A program made the position numbers and the translations under genes. DNA of 64,000 bases from Thozetella sp. PMI_491 (Eukaryota; Ascomycota; Sordariomycetes; Chaetosphaeriales; Chaetosphaeriaceae), in assembly GCA_021432635.1 (NCBI GenBank), contig MU270023.1, positions 248,001 to 312,000 on the forward strand, given 5' to 3'. The notes beneath the pieces were generated by a model. That model did no database searches and was not told where the DNA came from. It worked only from the letters and a program-made list of their open reading frames with translations. Below, piece by piece: positions 32,845 through 44,188 of the stretch (its first letter is position 1; the number at the start of each line of letters is the position of its first letter).

Positions 32845-35800
32845 ATGGGGGATATTGAGGCCGAGCCCGTCCTGGGCGGTGTTTCTATGACCGAGGACAG
32901 TGCACCGGACTCTCACAAGACTGCTATCAGTACCACTCAAACGGTCGCTTCATCCAGCGGGCTTGACCCCGACTTGCGATCGAGCGCACCCGAGGCGACC
33001 TTGGTCCGGAAGAATACCGACCCATCGCCAGCAATGGAGGCTCAGCGTCTCGCTTCGCCGTCCACGACAGTACCGAATCTATCGGGCCTCGCTGCCCTCG
33101 AAACCCCTTCGAGTACCAGAATCTACAACGGCATCCCAAGCCCCGAACCCTCAAGCGACAGCCACAGCGAGAGCGAGATCCCCAAAGACAAAGAGCAGGC
33201 AGTGGATCACATCCCAGTCAAGTCGAGGAGTCGCTCGAGCACCAAGACGAGCAGCCACGAAGGCGTGCGCAGGCTATCGGCCTCCAAGATCCAGGAATTA
33301 ACAGCAGCCCCCGAGTCCCTCCCCATCGCCACCCTGCCTGACTACCCTCTCTCGGCAACATTCGTCGAGACAAGCAACCGGCCTTCGATGCCGGAACATT
33401 TTCAGATGCCCAACACAACCATTCGATCTGATATCGGTGTCAGTATTGGCCGCGCGGGAAGACCCACCGGACCGAGGACGGTCTCGACGCCACCGGCGGG
33501 CCGACGACAGACCTCGAGCCAGCCGCCTTCGCAGGCTTCTCATACCCGCCGGAACTCCTTCCAGCCAGGGAACCGACCGGCGCCCCTGGAGCTCGACGGC
33601 CGGACCAACTTCGTCCAGATGGCCCCGCACAGTGCTCAGCAGCCGAGCGCTCGATCCGAGCTCCCAGAGCCTCAGGCCATGCCGCCGACCGTTCCTCTGC
33701 CTCCCATGTCGATCCCCACAGTCCTCCAGCTTGAGCTCGCCGGTCAGCGGCCTAGTCCGCTCTATATTCACCACTCATACGCGAGTGATCTCCCATACGA
33801 GTCGAGTGCCATCAAGTTCGAGCGTCTGAAGTACTTCCTGCAGCTCCCCTTCTTTCTCGAGCGGACACTGCATATTGGTGCTCTCGCCTGTCTAGATGCC
33901 TGGCTATGGACGTTCACGATCTTGCCGATGCGATTCTGCCTCGCCCTGGGGGTTTTGATCCGGTGGTGGGCATACGTCGTCGGTAAGGAGGTCAGATGGC
34001 TCCTGGCCTTCGTCTGGCATGGCTTAGGACGGCTGTGGAAGCGGGGACAGCGGGGCAGGGCGCTGTCAAGGACCACTAGCTACGACTCGACTAGGACTGA
34101 GAACGAGTCCCGCAGCCCCAGCAGGTCCCGGGAAACAAACGGTAGCACTCATGAAGGCAACGGAACGGCTGCTAAAATCGGGCTCGCCCCAGAGGTCCAG
34201 CTCGGGCGCCGACGCGAGAACTCGGCAGCGAGCGCCCGACCTAGCCCATCTCTCGCACCCCCGAAGAAAATACGGCAAGGGTCTTCGGTTGCCGGTGGCT
34301 CTCGACATCGTAGGACGAAATCGATGCCATCCAACCTGACATCGTTCCACAAAGCCGACCTCCTGCAAGGCGCCGTCATCATCTTTAGCTCCATCGCTCT
34401 GATGAACCTAGACGCGAGCCGGATGTACCATTTCGTGCGCGCCCAGTCGGCGATGAAGCTCTACGTTATCTACAATGTGCTCGAGGTGCTGGACCGTCTT
34501 CTCGGCGCCCTCGGACAGGACATCTTCCAATGTCTTTTCAGCTCCGAGACGCTATCTAGAAACAGCTCGGGACGCTCCAAGATCATGCTCCCGCTAGGCA
34601 TGTTCCTCCTAGCGCTGACATACAACATAGCGCACGCCGTGACCCTCTTCTACCAAGTCATCACCCTCAATGTAGCCGTCAACTCATACTCAAACGCGCT
34701 GCTCTCGCTGCTCATCTCAAACCAGTTCGTAGAGATCAAGAGCAGCGTGTTCAAGCGGTTCGAGAAGGAAAACGTCTTCCAGTTGACGTGCGCCGACATT
34801 GTGGAGCGCTTCCAGCTCTGGGTCATGCTGCTCATCATCGGCCTCCGCAACGTGGTCGAAGTTGGCGGGCTCTCAGTCCCCGGCGCCGGCACCGAGATGG
34901 GGGGCGAGGACGGCGGCCGCAGCGTTCCATTGCATACCTCATCCGTCCTGCCAGCCAGCTTCACCATCCTTCCCGTCTGGTTCTTCTCCGGGGAGGTACT
35001 TTCCCCTTTCCTCGTTGTTATCGGCAGCGAGATGATTGTCGACTCCATCAAGCATGCCTACATCAATAAATTCAACAATATCAAGCCGAACTTCTACGGT
35101 AGGGTCCTTGACATCCTCTGCAAGGACTACTACACGAATGTAAGTACCTTTCCGCTTTCTTGCTGCAACGTGCCTCTAATGCATTCGGCTAGGCTTTCGT
35201 CACGCCGTCCCTGACCCGTCGCCTGGGTCTACCTCTACTTCCACTATCGACCCTCTTCATCCGGGCGTCAGTCCAAACATACAACATGTTCCTGGCGACG
35301 CATGTATCAGCTCCTCTCCCGCCCTCTACACAAACGTCGCTCTCCGTCGAATCATCGACCCCGACGTCTCCTGCGATCAAGGCAGCGCTCAACCGGCTTG
35401 ATACAGTCATCCGTAACGCCTTGGGTCGGTCCGTCTACGGCGATCCGTCCTTCGCCGACGTCCACGAGAACGGTACCGCTGGCGCCGCTGCTGAATCTTC
35501 GCCTCTCTCTTGGTTTTACTGGACCAGCGATGATGTCATAGCTGCATTGACGATGGTGGTCGTGTTCTTGCTTGTCTTCCTCGTATTGTTGACGATCAAG
35601 CTACTCCTAGGCATGGCCCTGCTCCGCTACTCCCGGAACCGCTACTCGCGCATGAAGGCAACGGAGCACGCCATCGCCACCGGCAAGGCTGAGCGTGAGT
35701 CGGTCGACATCAAGAGCAAGCGCGTCGGCGGCTTCGGCCACATCGAAGTCGGCGAGGAGCGTAAGCGGTGGATCTACGCAGACGATCCAGACGGCATGCG

Positions 35801-35903
35801 CAAATCCAAGGAGCGCGAGCGCAAGAATGAGCGGAATGCCGAAAAAGAAAAGGATCTAAACTCGGTTATGAGATATGAGATGGTCGCGAAGCGAATCTGG
35901 TAA
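32845..35903 (+). CDS. TAPT1/EMP65-family ER membrane protein
   Basis: Exons are join(32845..35139,35193..35903), giving 1,001 aa. The first ~310 residues are polar, Ser/Pro-rich and probably disordered. The conserved membrane domain begins with SAIKFERLKYFLQLPFFLER, the entry motif of the Tapt1 (DUF747) family, and continues with several membrane segments (MFLLALTYNIAHAVTLFYQV; FVEIKSSVFKRFEKENVFQ; MIVDSIKHAYINKFN). The single 53-bp intron (GTAAGT) falls after CKDYYTN and joins to AFVTPSLTRRLGLP, which is conserved. Yeast EMP65 acts at the ER with the SUN-like protein SLP1 in folding of membrane proteins. A Lys/Arg/Glu-rich C-terminal tail follows the last membrane segment near residues 880-905. 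Confidence 0.88.
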
Positions 35904-36148
35904 ACAGAACAGTGTATGATAGAATAACGCATCCTACGGCGTATTCGATTTCAGCGGCGCAGGGCGGTCTGGCGACCGCCTAGCTGCTCGTGCATTCAGG
36001 AGCTTACCCAACCGGCAGGGCAAGTAGCATAGCTTAGGCGTAACTACTTTATTATTAAGAATCTTTGGCCGTCTCGCCTCGTCCGGTATCTATTCTATAT
36101 GCTGTGTCTACCCTTCGCGTCGATATGCTCTCATAGTCCACCTCGTCA

Positions 36149-38069
36149 TTATGTTGCTAGGAAATCAAAACCGCCAGACCAGCCGTCCCCGCTTCCCCGA
36201 CTACTATAGCCAGCCGAGGACGGCGGGGCGTATGCATTCGTATCAGACCTCCTGCTCCGTGCTCGCCGTTCCCTGTGCGAGAGCACGGGGCTGCGGTAGC
36301 TACTTCCCCTTGAGCCGCTCTCACGGCTCGCACTTGGTGGGCCCCCAGATGAGCAGTCGCCGTCTGCGGAGTCCAGGTCGAGATACTCGCTGAGAGGAAG
36401 TGACTGGCTTGGCCTCCTCTCGTCTCCCGGCATCTCCGGCATATCAACAAATTCGACTCGCCGCCGGGGTGGTGACTTGGACCGGTTGAGCCTGAAGGTT
36501 CGAAGACGGTTGTTTGGAGAAAATGCGACTCTTCTCCGGGCCGCATATGAGGGAGGCCCGGCACTAGAAGAGCGTGTGGGATCCCGAGAAGGCGGGTAAC
36601 TCTGTCGACCCCTGGAGCCAAGTTGCCGCCCGCCATCCGAACCCTCCCAAGACCACGATGCCCTCCTGCCACGGGGGTCTTCGTCGTTCTGCTGCCTCTC
36701 ATACTCCTCCGGCGTCGCTAATCGCCGCATGTAGCCAAACCGCACAATCTGCTCCTCGGCCTCGTTCTGGAGGTTCCGCGTCTCGCGCTCCGGCCAGTGG
36801 ATGTTCTCAGCGCAGCACGAGATGCAGAAGGTGGCACGGTCCGGGGGCAAAGGTCGACCCGCATCGTTCCGGGCGCGGATCTCGGCGGGCTGTGAGGAGG
36901 GTCGGAAGGCATCCAAGAAGCGCCAGCCGATCTCGCGCAGCCGCGTCTCGATGTCAAAGTCGAAGTGCAGGACGCGCCGGAGAGTATGCGTGTCGCGCCG
37001 CGATGGCGGGTCCCTGCTGTCAAGGATGCGGTCAATTTCACCCGCGTCCAGCTCCCGGCTCACGGTGATGGGTACGTTCATCATGCCGTAGATCTCGGGC
37101 GTCCAGAGGTGCAGCTGCGCCTCAGTCTGGCCGGACCAGTGCGCCGAGCGGTTATACGGCCGCCTGCGCGAGACGCGGTACTGGCAGTGGTTGTGGTGCG
37201 GAGGCCGACCACGCCGAGGGCGCGAGGGTTCGCATCCGCACTCGGTCCTATGCCTCGAGGAGACGGTAAAGTAGCTGTATGACGCAGGCAGCGTCGAAGA
37301 AGCTGCTGGTAGTCCGAGAAGGGAGCGGAGTGGACCCTTGCTACTCGAAGGCTCCGGCGGAGGAGGATCTTGATAAGTTAGGTTTCCAGGACTCTGTGGA
37401 CTCTGTTTGAACTCGCAAAGGAATGCCTACATGGCTCGTAAGAGAGTCCTTTACGCCAGCTTCGCAGCTTTCTCTCGTAGGTCACCTTGGTCTCGTTCTG
37501 GGCATGCACTACCATGGAGGGCGTCGGTTGGCCATTGATTGTGCTCAGTCCGAGTTGCCCATCCACTGACACGCCCGCCTCGTTCGTAACCTGGATGTCT
37601 GAGGCGATCGTGTCTCCGGGAGGGAGAATGGTGTGTCGCTCCCCGTTGCGGTAGAGATATCGAAGCGTGATGGAGTCAAATATCCTATTGTGTTTGCTGA
37701 GTGGTCTGTAGTGACAAGGCGATCACCGTCCGTCAGTTTCGTAAACCACTATAGCGGAGGGGAGGGAATGCAAACACACGTCCGGTCGAAGCCGTTAATA
37801 GAGAACTGAACCACAAAGTGTAGTATGACGCGATATGTCGACTTCGAATGAGCGGAAGGGCCAGCCGGCCGAGATCGCTCGATGCGCATCACCGGCTCGA
37901 GGATGCTGACAGAGGCAAACTGCCCCTGAGCGCCGCCGATACATTCGTCGAGGTGTAAGGGGTGTATGTGGGACAGGACCTTCGGAGGATTCTGGGGAAC
38001 CTGAGGCGTATTTGGCTTCCCCGTCTTCCCCTTCTGCCTGTCGCCGCCGGCTGTGCCATTTGTGCTCAT
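36149..38069 (-). CDS. unrecognised protein, 594 aa
   Basis: Exons are complement(join(36149..37368,37431..37705,37780..38069)). Both introns (62 and 74 bp) have good donors, branch sites and consistent phase, so I believe it is real. I do not recognise the family. The N-terminal ~190 residues look beta-rich (VSILEPVMRIERS; YRVILHFVVQFSI; ITLRYLYRNGERHTILPPG). A linker has Cys/His groups (ECGCEP, HHNHCQYR), and a second pair appears as FCISCCAENIHW. The C-terminal 200 residues are Arg/Ser/Gly-rich and probably disordered. The Cys pairs might bind metal, but no standard finger fits. It lies tail-to-tail with the TAPT1-like gene. Confidence 0.7.
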
Positions 38070-38678
38070 AGCTTTGAAGCGCCCTTGGTTCAGTAAACAC
38101 GGGGGTATCGATCAACTCAGGTGGACTCCGAACCAGAGCAAATCTCTCGTGCCCGCCGCGGCCGGGGCGGCCAGAGGAGCTTCAAATACGATTTTCCGTC
38201 TCACACACTGTTGTTGAGGCATGATGTAGTCATACAGCACCGCCTGACGATTGAGATAGTAATGTGATGTTGCTAAAGCGCGGCTGTGAGGCAGTGATCG
38301 GGGTCGGAAGCCCCCCGTGACCGAGGCGCCAGGGGCGGTTCACATGATGCCCAGGGGCGACCACCAAACTGAGACATACTATCAGTCATCGCAACTGACG
38401 CCTAGAAATTACTCTTTACATCACCTAGGAGGAATATCCGTTCGAGACTGCGACCAAGAGCAAAGTTGGTTGGACCTGCATTTGTATTTGCGGCTATGAA
38501 GCGAGTAGGCGCGCCGCTGCAGGCAGGACGGCGGGTGCCGAGAAGCCTGGCAGGCTTACATCTTCAGTGCTTGTGCTTGAGCCTCAGGGGCTGAACACAT
38601 GTGCATGTCTTAGCTACAGTACAAATGCCTGAAATAGGCTGAGATGGCTTAGATGGTTGCTGCCTTGCGCTGGTGCAA
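38070..38678. other. intergenic region
   Basis: About 600 bp holds the unknown gene's upstream side and the 3' side of the WW/FF protein gene. Nothing else was recognised. Confidence 0.4.
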
Positions 38679-40367
38679 TCAAGGCTGCTTGTCCGCCGCG
38701 AGCTGACTCTGTAGCCCTCTTTTGCCAACCTGCATCGCCATCTCCAACTCTCGTTCCTCGTCACGCAGTCTCGCTTTGCTGAAGGCGAGCTTCTTGTCCT
38801 GGCGCTGTTTTTCGGCCGCAACCGCCCTCTCCCTCTCCTCTAGCGCCCTTTCGCGCTTCCGTCGCTCCTCCTTCGCGGCTTTAGCTGCCGCGGCCGCGTC
38901 GCCCTCCGGCTCCGTGCCCTCGGGAGGGGGCCCAAGGCCTTCGATGTACGCCTCAACGAAAGGGTCTCGCACCTTGGGGTCTAACGAGATGAAGCGAACA
39001 TCGGTAAGGATGGCCGAAGGAAGCGTTGAGATGCTGGAGGCGTTGTTTAGTTGCGAAAGAGGCACGGATTCCATCAACTTCTTCAAGTCTGTTTTGAGAG
39101 TAGATTGCGGCATCTTGAGGCGGTTGATATGCTCGCGGTATAACTTCTCCCTGTCCTTGTCTGACAGTCTCGCGTCCTTCATGGCGTCCTCTTTCTTGTA
39201 TTTCCTCCGGAATTCCGGCCAGAAAAGCTTGGGGGTCGCCTTGTCCTGCAACAGAGCGATATAAGCGACGCGCGGGTCCTTCTTCTCTTCGACGGTGCGC
39301 TGTGCCTTCAGCGCCGTGATCCTCGATCGCGACCACTCCTCCCATACCTCCTTTCGCGCCTTCATGGTACTGAGCACTGTGTACCGGGGGTCGTCGAAGA
39401 CCTTCCCCTCCTCGATTAGCTTGTCCCAGGGGCTGTATGGGTTGATCTTGAAGTCGTCGAGAAGGTCTTTGAACAGCTCGCGCGCGTCTTCCTCAGACAA
39501 GGGCGCGTCTGCCTCCTCCATGGGCCAGTCTTCACCCTCCTGCGCCTCGTCGTACTCATCCGGGTCTTCTCCGTAGTCCGCCCCCATAGCCGCCAGCTGC
39601 GCCGCGATATCGGCCTCGGTGAACTCGACAGGCTGATCAGGATCGGTAAGATCTTCCGTCCGCTGTCGCTTGGGCGGGTTTTCGTAGTTGTCGTTGTCTG
39701 CGTCCTCATCGTCCGTGACCTCGACCTCCTCATACTCGGAGCTGTCGTCGTCATTCCGGGCCACAGTGTCCGTGTCCTTGGCGGATTTGGTGTCCTTGGT
39801 GGATTTTGTGTCCTCTGCGCCCTGCTCACCTGAGCCACTCTCTGCCTTTTGCCGTATCCTCGCCTGGTCAAGCTCCAGGATCCCAGCCGTCAGCTTTTCG
39901 GGAATGCGCCAGTAGCTAGCCTTCTTAACAGGATTGTATGCAAAGCGCCGACCGTATTTAGTGTATACCAGGATCCACGGCTCGCAGCCCGGGATGGGAA
40001 ACTTCGACTTTGGCTTGTCGACGGGCTGCGGGCGTGGTCGCGACTCATGCCCGCCTCGGCCCCCTCGGCCAGCAAATCCACCTCTCCCACCGTGGCCTTG
40101 TTGCGACTGGGGCGGCTGGTTGTACTGTGCCATGAAGGCGTTGGCCACGGCAGGGTTCGACAAGTCTATTTGAGGGATGGCTTGGTGCTGCTGGTAGCTC
40201 GCCATCGGGTTTGCCGGCGCCGGCGCCGCGGTCGGACGCGTGTAGGTCGACTGTTTCGTCTCGGCATTGTAGTAGTAGGTATGGCCGGTCGGCGCTTTAT
40301 GCTCTGTCCAACCCGGGGGGAGGGGCTGGCCCACGTTGGCCGACGGCACGTATGTAGATTTGAGCAT
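38679..40367 (-). CDS. WW/FF-domain pre-mRNA splicing protein (URN1-like)
   Basis: Single exon, 562 aa. A WW domain lies at about residues 14-46 (PLPPGWTEHKAPTGHTYYYN; conserved W and Tyr triplet), and a second, degenerate WW-like stretch near 130-155 (EPWILVYTKYGRRFAYNP..SYWRIP). An RGG-like stretch (GGRGGFAGRGGRGG) and an acidic region follow. FF-type domains begin near residue 290 (ELFKDLLDDFKINPYSPWDK; DPRYTVL). A Lys/Glu/Arg-rich coiled coil closes the protein. Yeast URN1 has WW plus FF and associates with the NTC/Prp19 spliceosome complex, while related CA150/TCERG1 proteins link transcription and splicing. A nuclear role in splicing is inferred. Confidence 0.85.
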   Translation of the reverse strand: MLKSTYVPSANVGQPLPPGWTEHKAPTGHTYYYNAETKQSTYTRPTAAPAPANPMASYQQHQAIPQIDLSNPAVANAFMAQYNQPPQSQQGHGGRGGFAGRGGRGGHESRPRPQPVDKPKSKFPIPGCEPWILVYTKYGRRFAYNPVKKASYWRIPEKLTAGILELDQARIRQKAESGSGEQGAEDTKSTKDTKSAKDTDTVARNDDDSSEYEEVEVTDDEDADNDNYENPPKRQRTEDLTDPDQPVEFTEADIAAQLAAMGADYGEDPDEYDEAQEGEDWPMEEADAPLSEEDARELFKDLLDDFKINPYSPWDKLIEEGKVFDDPRYTVLSTMKARKEVWEEWSRSRITALKAQRTVEEKKDPRVAYIALLQDKATPKLFWPEFRRKYKKEDAMKDARLSDKDREKLYREHINRLKMPQSTLKTDLKKLMESVPLSQLNNASSISTLPSAILTDVRFISLDPKVRDPFVEAYIEGLGPPPEGTEPEGDAAAAAKAAKEERRKRERALEERERAVAAEKQRQDKKLAFSKARLRDEERELEMAMQVGKRGLQSQLAADKQP

Positions 40368-42464
40368 CGTGGCGGGCGGTGGAGGCGATGCGACTGGGCT
40401 TGCCGGGCTTGCGATGCGCGATTGCCAGAAATTTTAGGGCGTTGTCGCACACCAGTGTTATGGCCGCCTGACGTCGGAGGTGGGCCTGGCTCAGGAGCTA
40501 CGGTTACCCCTAACCCTAGCCTGCCTCCTGGCAAGCTTCATTGCCAACACATGCTGTAAGTGATCCAGACTCGTCTGAAGCCACCTTAGCTCAAGGGGAC
40601 ACAATAATTCAGTCTCGGCAGAAAAACAACGTCTTTTCATACACATCCAGAATTTCCCTGCGTATTTCTTTCTCATCATCTCCATAGCGTGTGTGGAAAC
40701 GAAACTGCAAGTTCGGTAGTCAATAAGCGCAGTGAGAGCTATCTGTCTGTAGCTGTTCTAAAATAGAGCCAGATGATCAGAGCACATGAATATTAAACTT
40801 TAGTTACAATTCACCTCCTGCGTGATTATTAACTTGGCAAAAGATGGAAGCCAGCCAGGTGTGAGGCCTTGAGAGCCAGTAAACGGCCCGGTAGGCTTGT
40901 TGGCTCATTTGGCTCATTTGGCTCGTCGTATCTGATTCAGTTACTCGTCATATGTGTAATTTACAGACATTCGGTTGTTAATCCCCACGCTAACAAGCAA
41001 ATAGATTTTGTATTCGTATATTCTTGTTCCTCTTACGGAATATACTTTTTCGTTCCGGTATCGTTGTCTTACTCGTCAGAAGTAGCTTCTTATATTATGT
41101 TGCCATGGTTGTACTCTGGGACTGTATAACCAAACCGCCTTGTCGGCACATCAAGAGCAGTACATGTCACACTACCACGTTTTATCCGCATATGGAGCAT
41201 GCCAATAGATCTAAAGCCTATTAGGCATCTGCACTACGACGCGTCTCCGACCGCGAGTCAGGCGGTACCGGCACCTAACCTGATCTGATCTATTCTCAAC
41301 AAGTGCACCTGACAGGCGTGTCAAGCCTTTCGGAGACCTGTACAGCTGCCTATTGCGGGTGGATGATGCTAAAACCATAGTGGCATTTGTTTACGCGGCG
41401 GCGAAGAAGCTAATTTCTACATAGCAACAACAGTCTCCGCACTACGCGTCAGTGACCAAGGATGCTGGGGAGACCCAGGCTCGGCGTGCAGTAGATAGAC
41501 CACTCGGCCTGCATATGCTTGGTGTGGGACCTTGAGCAGGATACTGAGGTGAGAGGGGCGAGAGTCTCGGGCCGAGCAGTCGGCAGAGCTCACAGGACCT
41601 GGCTTAATCTGTCCGAGAGCTGCCGGAGATGCTGCCTCGGCGACGGATCTTGCCACGGTCGGGACCTGCCAGGCCCAGACCGTCGTTGCCCCACATGTAA
41701 TCTTCTTGGTGGAAATAACTACCGAAGCTAGTAGCAGATCTCTAGCCAAGAGTCTTTATGATCCTAGATGCCACTACCTCTGGGCCAGACTCGGGGTTGA
41801 CATAGGAGGAAGCTTGGTTCGATAAAGCCAGATTCTGACCCTATATCGTTATCTCCGACGGCCTCCCCCCTCCAGGCGGGTCGGCTGCGCGATCGTCGGA
41901 GTAGACATTCTAATAGCGGCAATGTGCGAGGCAATATTTGCGGCTTAGTGGCATTAGCGGGCCCGACCCGTCCTTGGACACAGTGATAAGAGCTAGATTG
42001 CCAGAAGACGGTGAAGGCAACATATGAGTACAGAAAAGCCGCAGGGCAGAGTAGGAATGTCTGACGACACGCTGGCGCGTAGAAATTTTCTAGAGCAGGC
42101 TGCCAAGGCATTCGTATTCGAGCCTAGTTAGGGAATCGTATGTTGTCGCGTAGATTTGGAGATGCATGAGGCAGGTAGCTTCGACTCTCGCCTTCTTAGT
42201 AGGGAAACCAGCCGCTCGGTGCCTCTTGGATGCCATGGGACGGGGGACTAGGGCTCCAATCTCGATGCAGGTGTCCCTGAGCGCCCCGGCAACGTCCGAG
42301 GTCGGGAACCGGCGAGGAGACGGATCGACAATGAAGTTTGGTTGCGGTGACACGTGTGTTCAAGCTAGACCCTCCATCCCTCTCCATGCCGGACGCAATG
42401 AAAAGGCCGAGGCGCAGGTTATACCAAGAATGAAAATTCGTCCGACGGGTGCAGAAATATTATC

Positions 42465-42483
42465 TTATCAGATCATCAGATAA
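42465..42483. promoter_or_regulatory. palindromic pair of SreA-type GATA sites
   Basis: TTATCAGAT (42465-42473) and ATCAGATAA (42475-42483) are separated by one base. Both are exact matches, in opposite orientation, to ATCWGATAA, the published target of the iron-responsive GATA repressors SREA/Urbs1/SREP. They lie about 1.7 kb upstream of the sidA ATG. Repression under iron sufficiency is inferred from the motif. Confidence 0.7.
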
Positions 42484-42662
42484 AGAGGGGGAGGGTGGCA
42501 TCGGCCCTCTAGCTTCCCCACCGAATATGCAGCTCCTCAGCGAGTGTCCGGCCAGCCGAGCCCACCTGGCAAGCCTGGCTCGGCCAATTCGCGCTATTGA
42601 CCCTGTCCCGGAGAAAGGTGCTACACCATCCCGCGGCCCATGATGAAAGGCCTGGGCTGATT

Positions 42663-42675
42663 CCCCCCCCCCCCC
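42663..42675. repeat. poly-C tract (C13)
   Basis: This is an uninterrupted C13 run in the sidA upstream region. Confidence 0.75.
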
Positions 42676-43144
42676 AATCATCAGCGGCGTGCGGCGTGCA
42701 GCGAGTGTGTGGCAAGCCCGGCAGGTCACGAAGCCGTCGTGCTGGAGGGGCCATCCGGGTGGTGGGTGTCGTCGGCAGTAGGTACGGATGACTCGCGCTG
42801 CCAGGCAGTCTGTGCTCGGGGACAAGGAAGCTTTTGGGACCCCTCATTTTTCAATCTACCGCTGTAGGACAGGCGCCTTCGCGAGAGGGCTGCCCCCAAA
42901 ATCCCGTTCTGGGCCCTGGCCGCCATTGCTTGTGCAGACTTTGCCGGCTTGCCGGGTACATCTGGCGGCCTGCTCGTATGATCGGAGGGAGTCCCCCCTC
43001 TTGCAGAAAAAATCGGTTCTCATCAGCAGAGGTCGCATCCGTTTGTCGGCGGCAGGGAAGTTGAGTCGTCTACCGAGGAACAAAAGTAGGCTGGCAGAGC
43101 GGGCAAAGTGGTAGGCCAAGACGACGGGCCCGATTTTTCCCATC

Positions 43145-43153
43145 TTATCAGAT
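43145..43153 (-). promoter_or_regulatory. SreA-type GATA site
   Basis: TTATCAGAT, the reverse complement of ATCTGATAA, is an exact match to the iron-repressor consensus. It lies about 1.04 kb upstream of the sidA ATG and reinforces the palindromic pair further upstream. Confidence 0.65.
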
Positions 43154-43410
43154 CTGGAGATTATGCCGATGTCGCCCAATGGCCCCAGTGCTGCCCCACA
43201 TCGCGCCGGAGCTCTTTTTCGCTTGGCGGCCGCAAGGGGGGTTGTAGGAGACGTCGCTATTGCATCATTGGACAAGGTGTGCCGAACCTCCTGCCTACTG
43301 CTGTGCATGGCCCCCCCAAAAGATCAATCTCCACGAGACGCTGGGCTGGTAACCCCAACGGCTGCACGCCCCTCCAGCTCGGCGGAGCTGCTCCCGATCT
43401 GCTGCGAAGC

Positions 43411-43438
43411 AAAAAAAAAAAAAAAAACTTTTTTTTTT
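43411..43438. repeat. A17-C-T10 inverted homopolymer
   Basis: Seventeen A, one C and ten T stand back to back and could extrude as a hairpin. This may be a nucleosome-depleting element of the sidA promoter, a recombination scar or simple slippage. Confidence 0.7.
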
Positions 43439-44188
43439 GCCCGTCCTTCGCAGCTGCCTCGTTGGGAAGGGCAGAACAGGCGAGCCCATTGCTCGTCTCC
43501 TGGCGCGCTTGACCTGCCCGTGTAAACACACTGCGCTTCTAGCTGCCGTCCGGCTTGGACGTGGGCCCCACAAGGTAGGTTTGAGTAAGTCCAGCCAGCT
43601 GTCTTGCCATCTTGCTTCTTTGCCGCGGGGGTAACTGGGCTGATCTACGTGCGCGCGGCGGGAGCACGGCGTCTACCTGGGTTTCGATCGTGTCATCGAA
43701 TCCCCCCTGCCCGGTCTACGGGCCCTGATCCTAGCCCATGTACCGTGTACATCGGCTGCGCGATGGGTTAGCTAGCCATGGCCTGGACAGATGGACCCTC
43801 TCTACCGAGAGCTTCTGCCCCTCCTCCTGTGCTTGCCACCGGCCTCGTTCCTTTTATTTGACCTTGTCACCAGTCCTACACCCTCCCGACACTCCCCTTC
43901 TCTGTCCTCCCGTCCAGTGTACCCCCCCTTCTATCCCGTGCTCGACCTTGGCTACCCTACCCGCCCTATTCAACGACGGGAGCTCTTACGTCAACCCTTG
44001 ACTGCACGAGGCGTCGGTGACCCCTCCCCCTCCTCCTTCAACGCAGGAAGTTGTGGCACGCGCCCCCCGCGATCTCTTCCCAAGAACCAAACTTCTCCCC
44101 ATCCCCCCTCTCCTGATCTGACGGGGCCGCTTCCTGTGTTCCCCCAGCGACTTCGTTCCTCCTCCACTTCTTCTGCTGTACGGCCCCA

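Larger units (their letters stand above)
40368..44188. other. 3.8-kb intergenic region upstream of sidA
   Basis: This is the longest gene-free interval. Features are an AT-rich stretch at about 40700-41200, iron-regulator GATA motifs at 42465-42483 and 43145-43153, C13 at 42663-42675, A17-C-T10 at 43411-43438, and a pyrimidine-rich leader from about 43790 to the sidA ATG. Two minus-strand ORFs near 41764-42353 lack recognisable motifs. The distance suggests a long sidA promoter or 5' UTR, or decayed insertions. Confidence 0.5.

Noticed and set aside
41764-42353. Two minus-strand ORFs (115 and 87 aa) as a possible small gene
   Set aside because: There are no recognisable motifs, no convincing splice junction joins them, and the sequence is not clearly coding-like.
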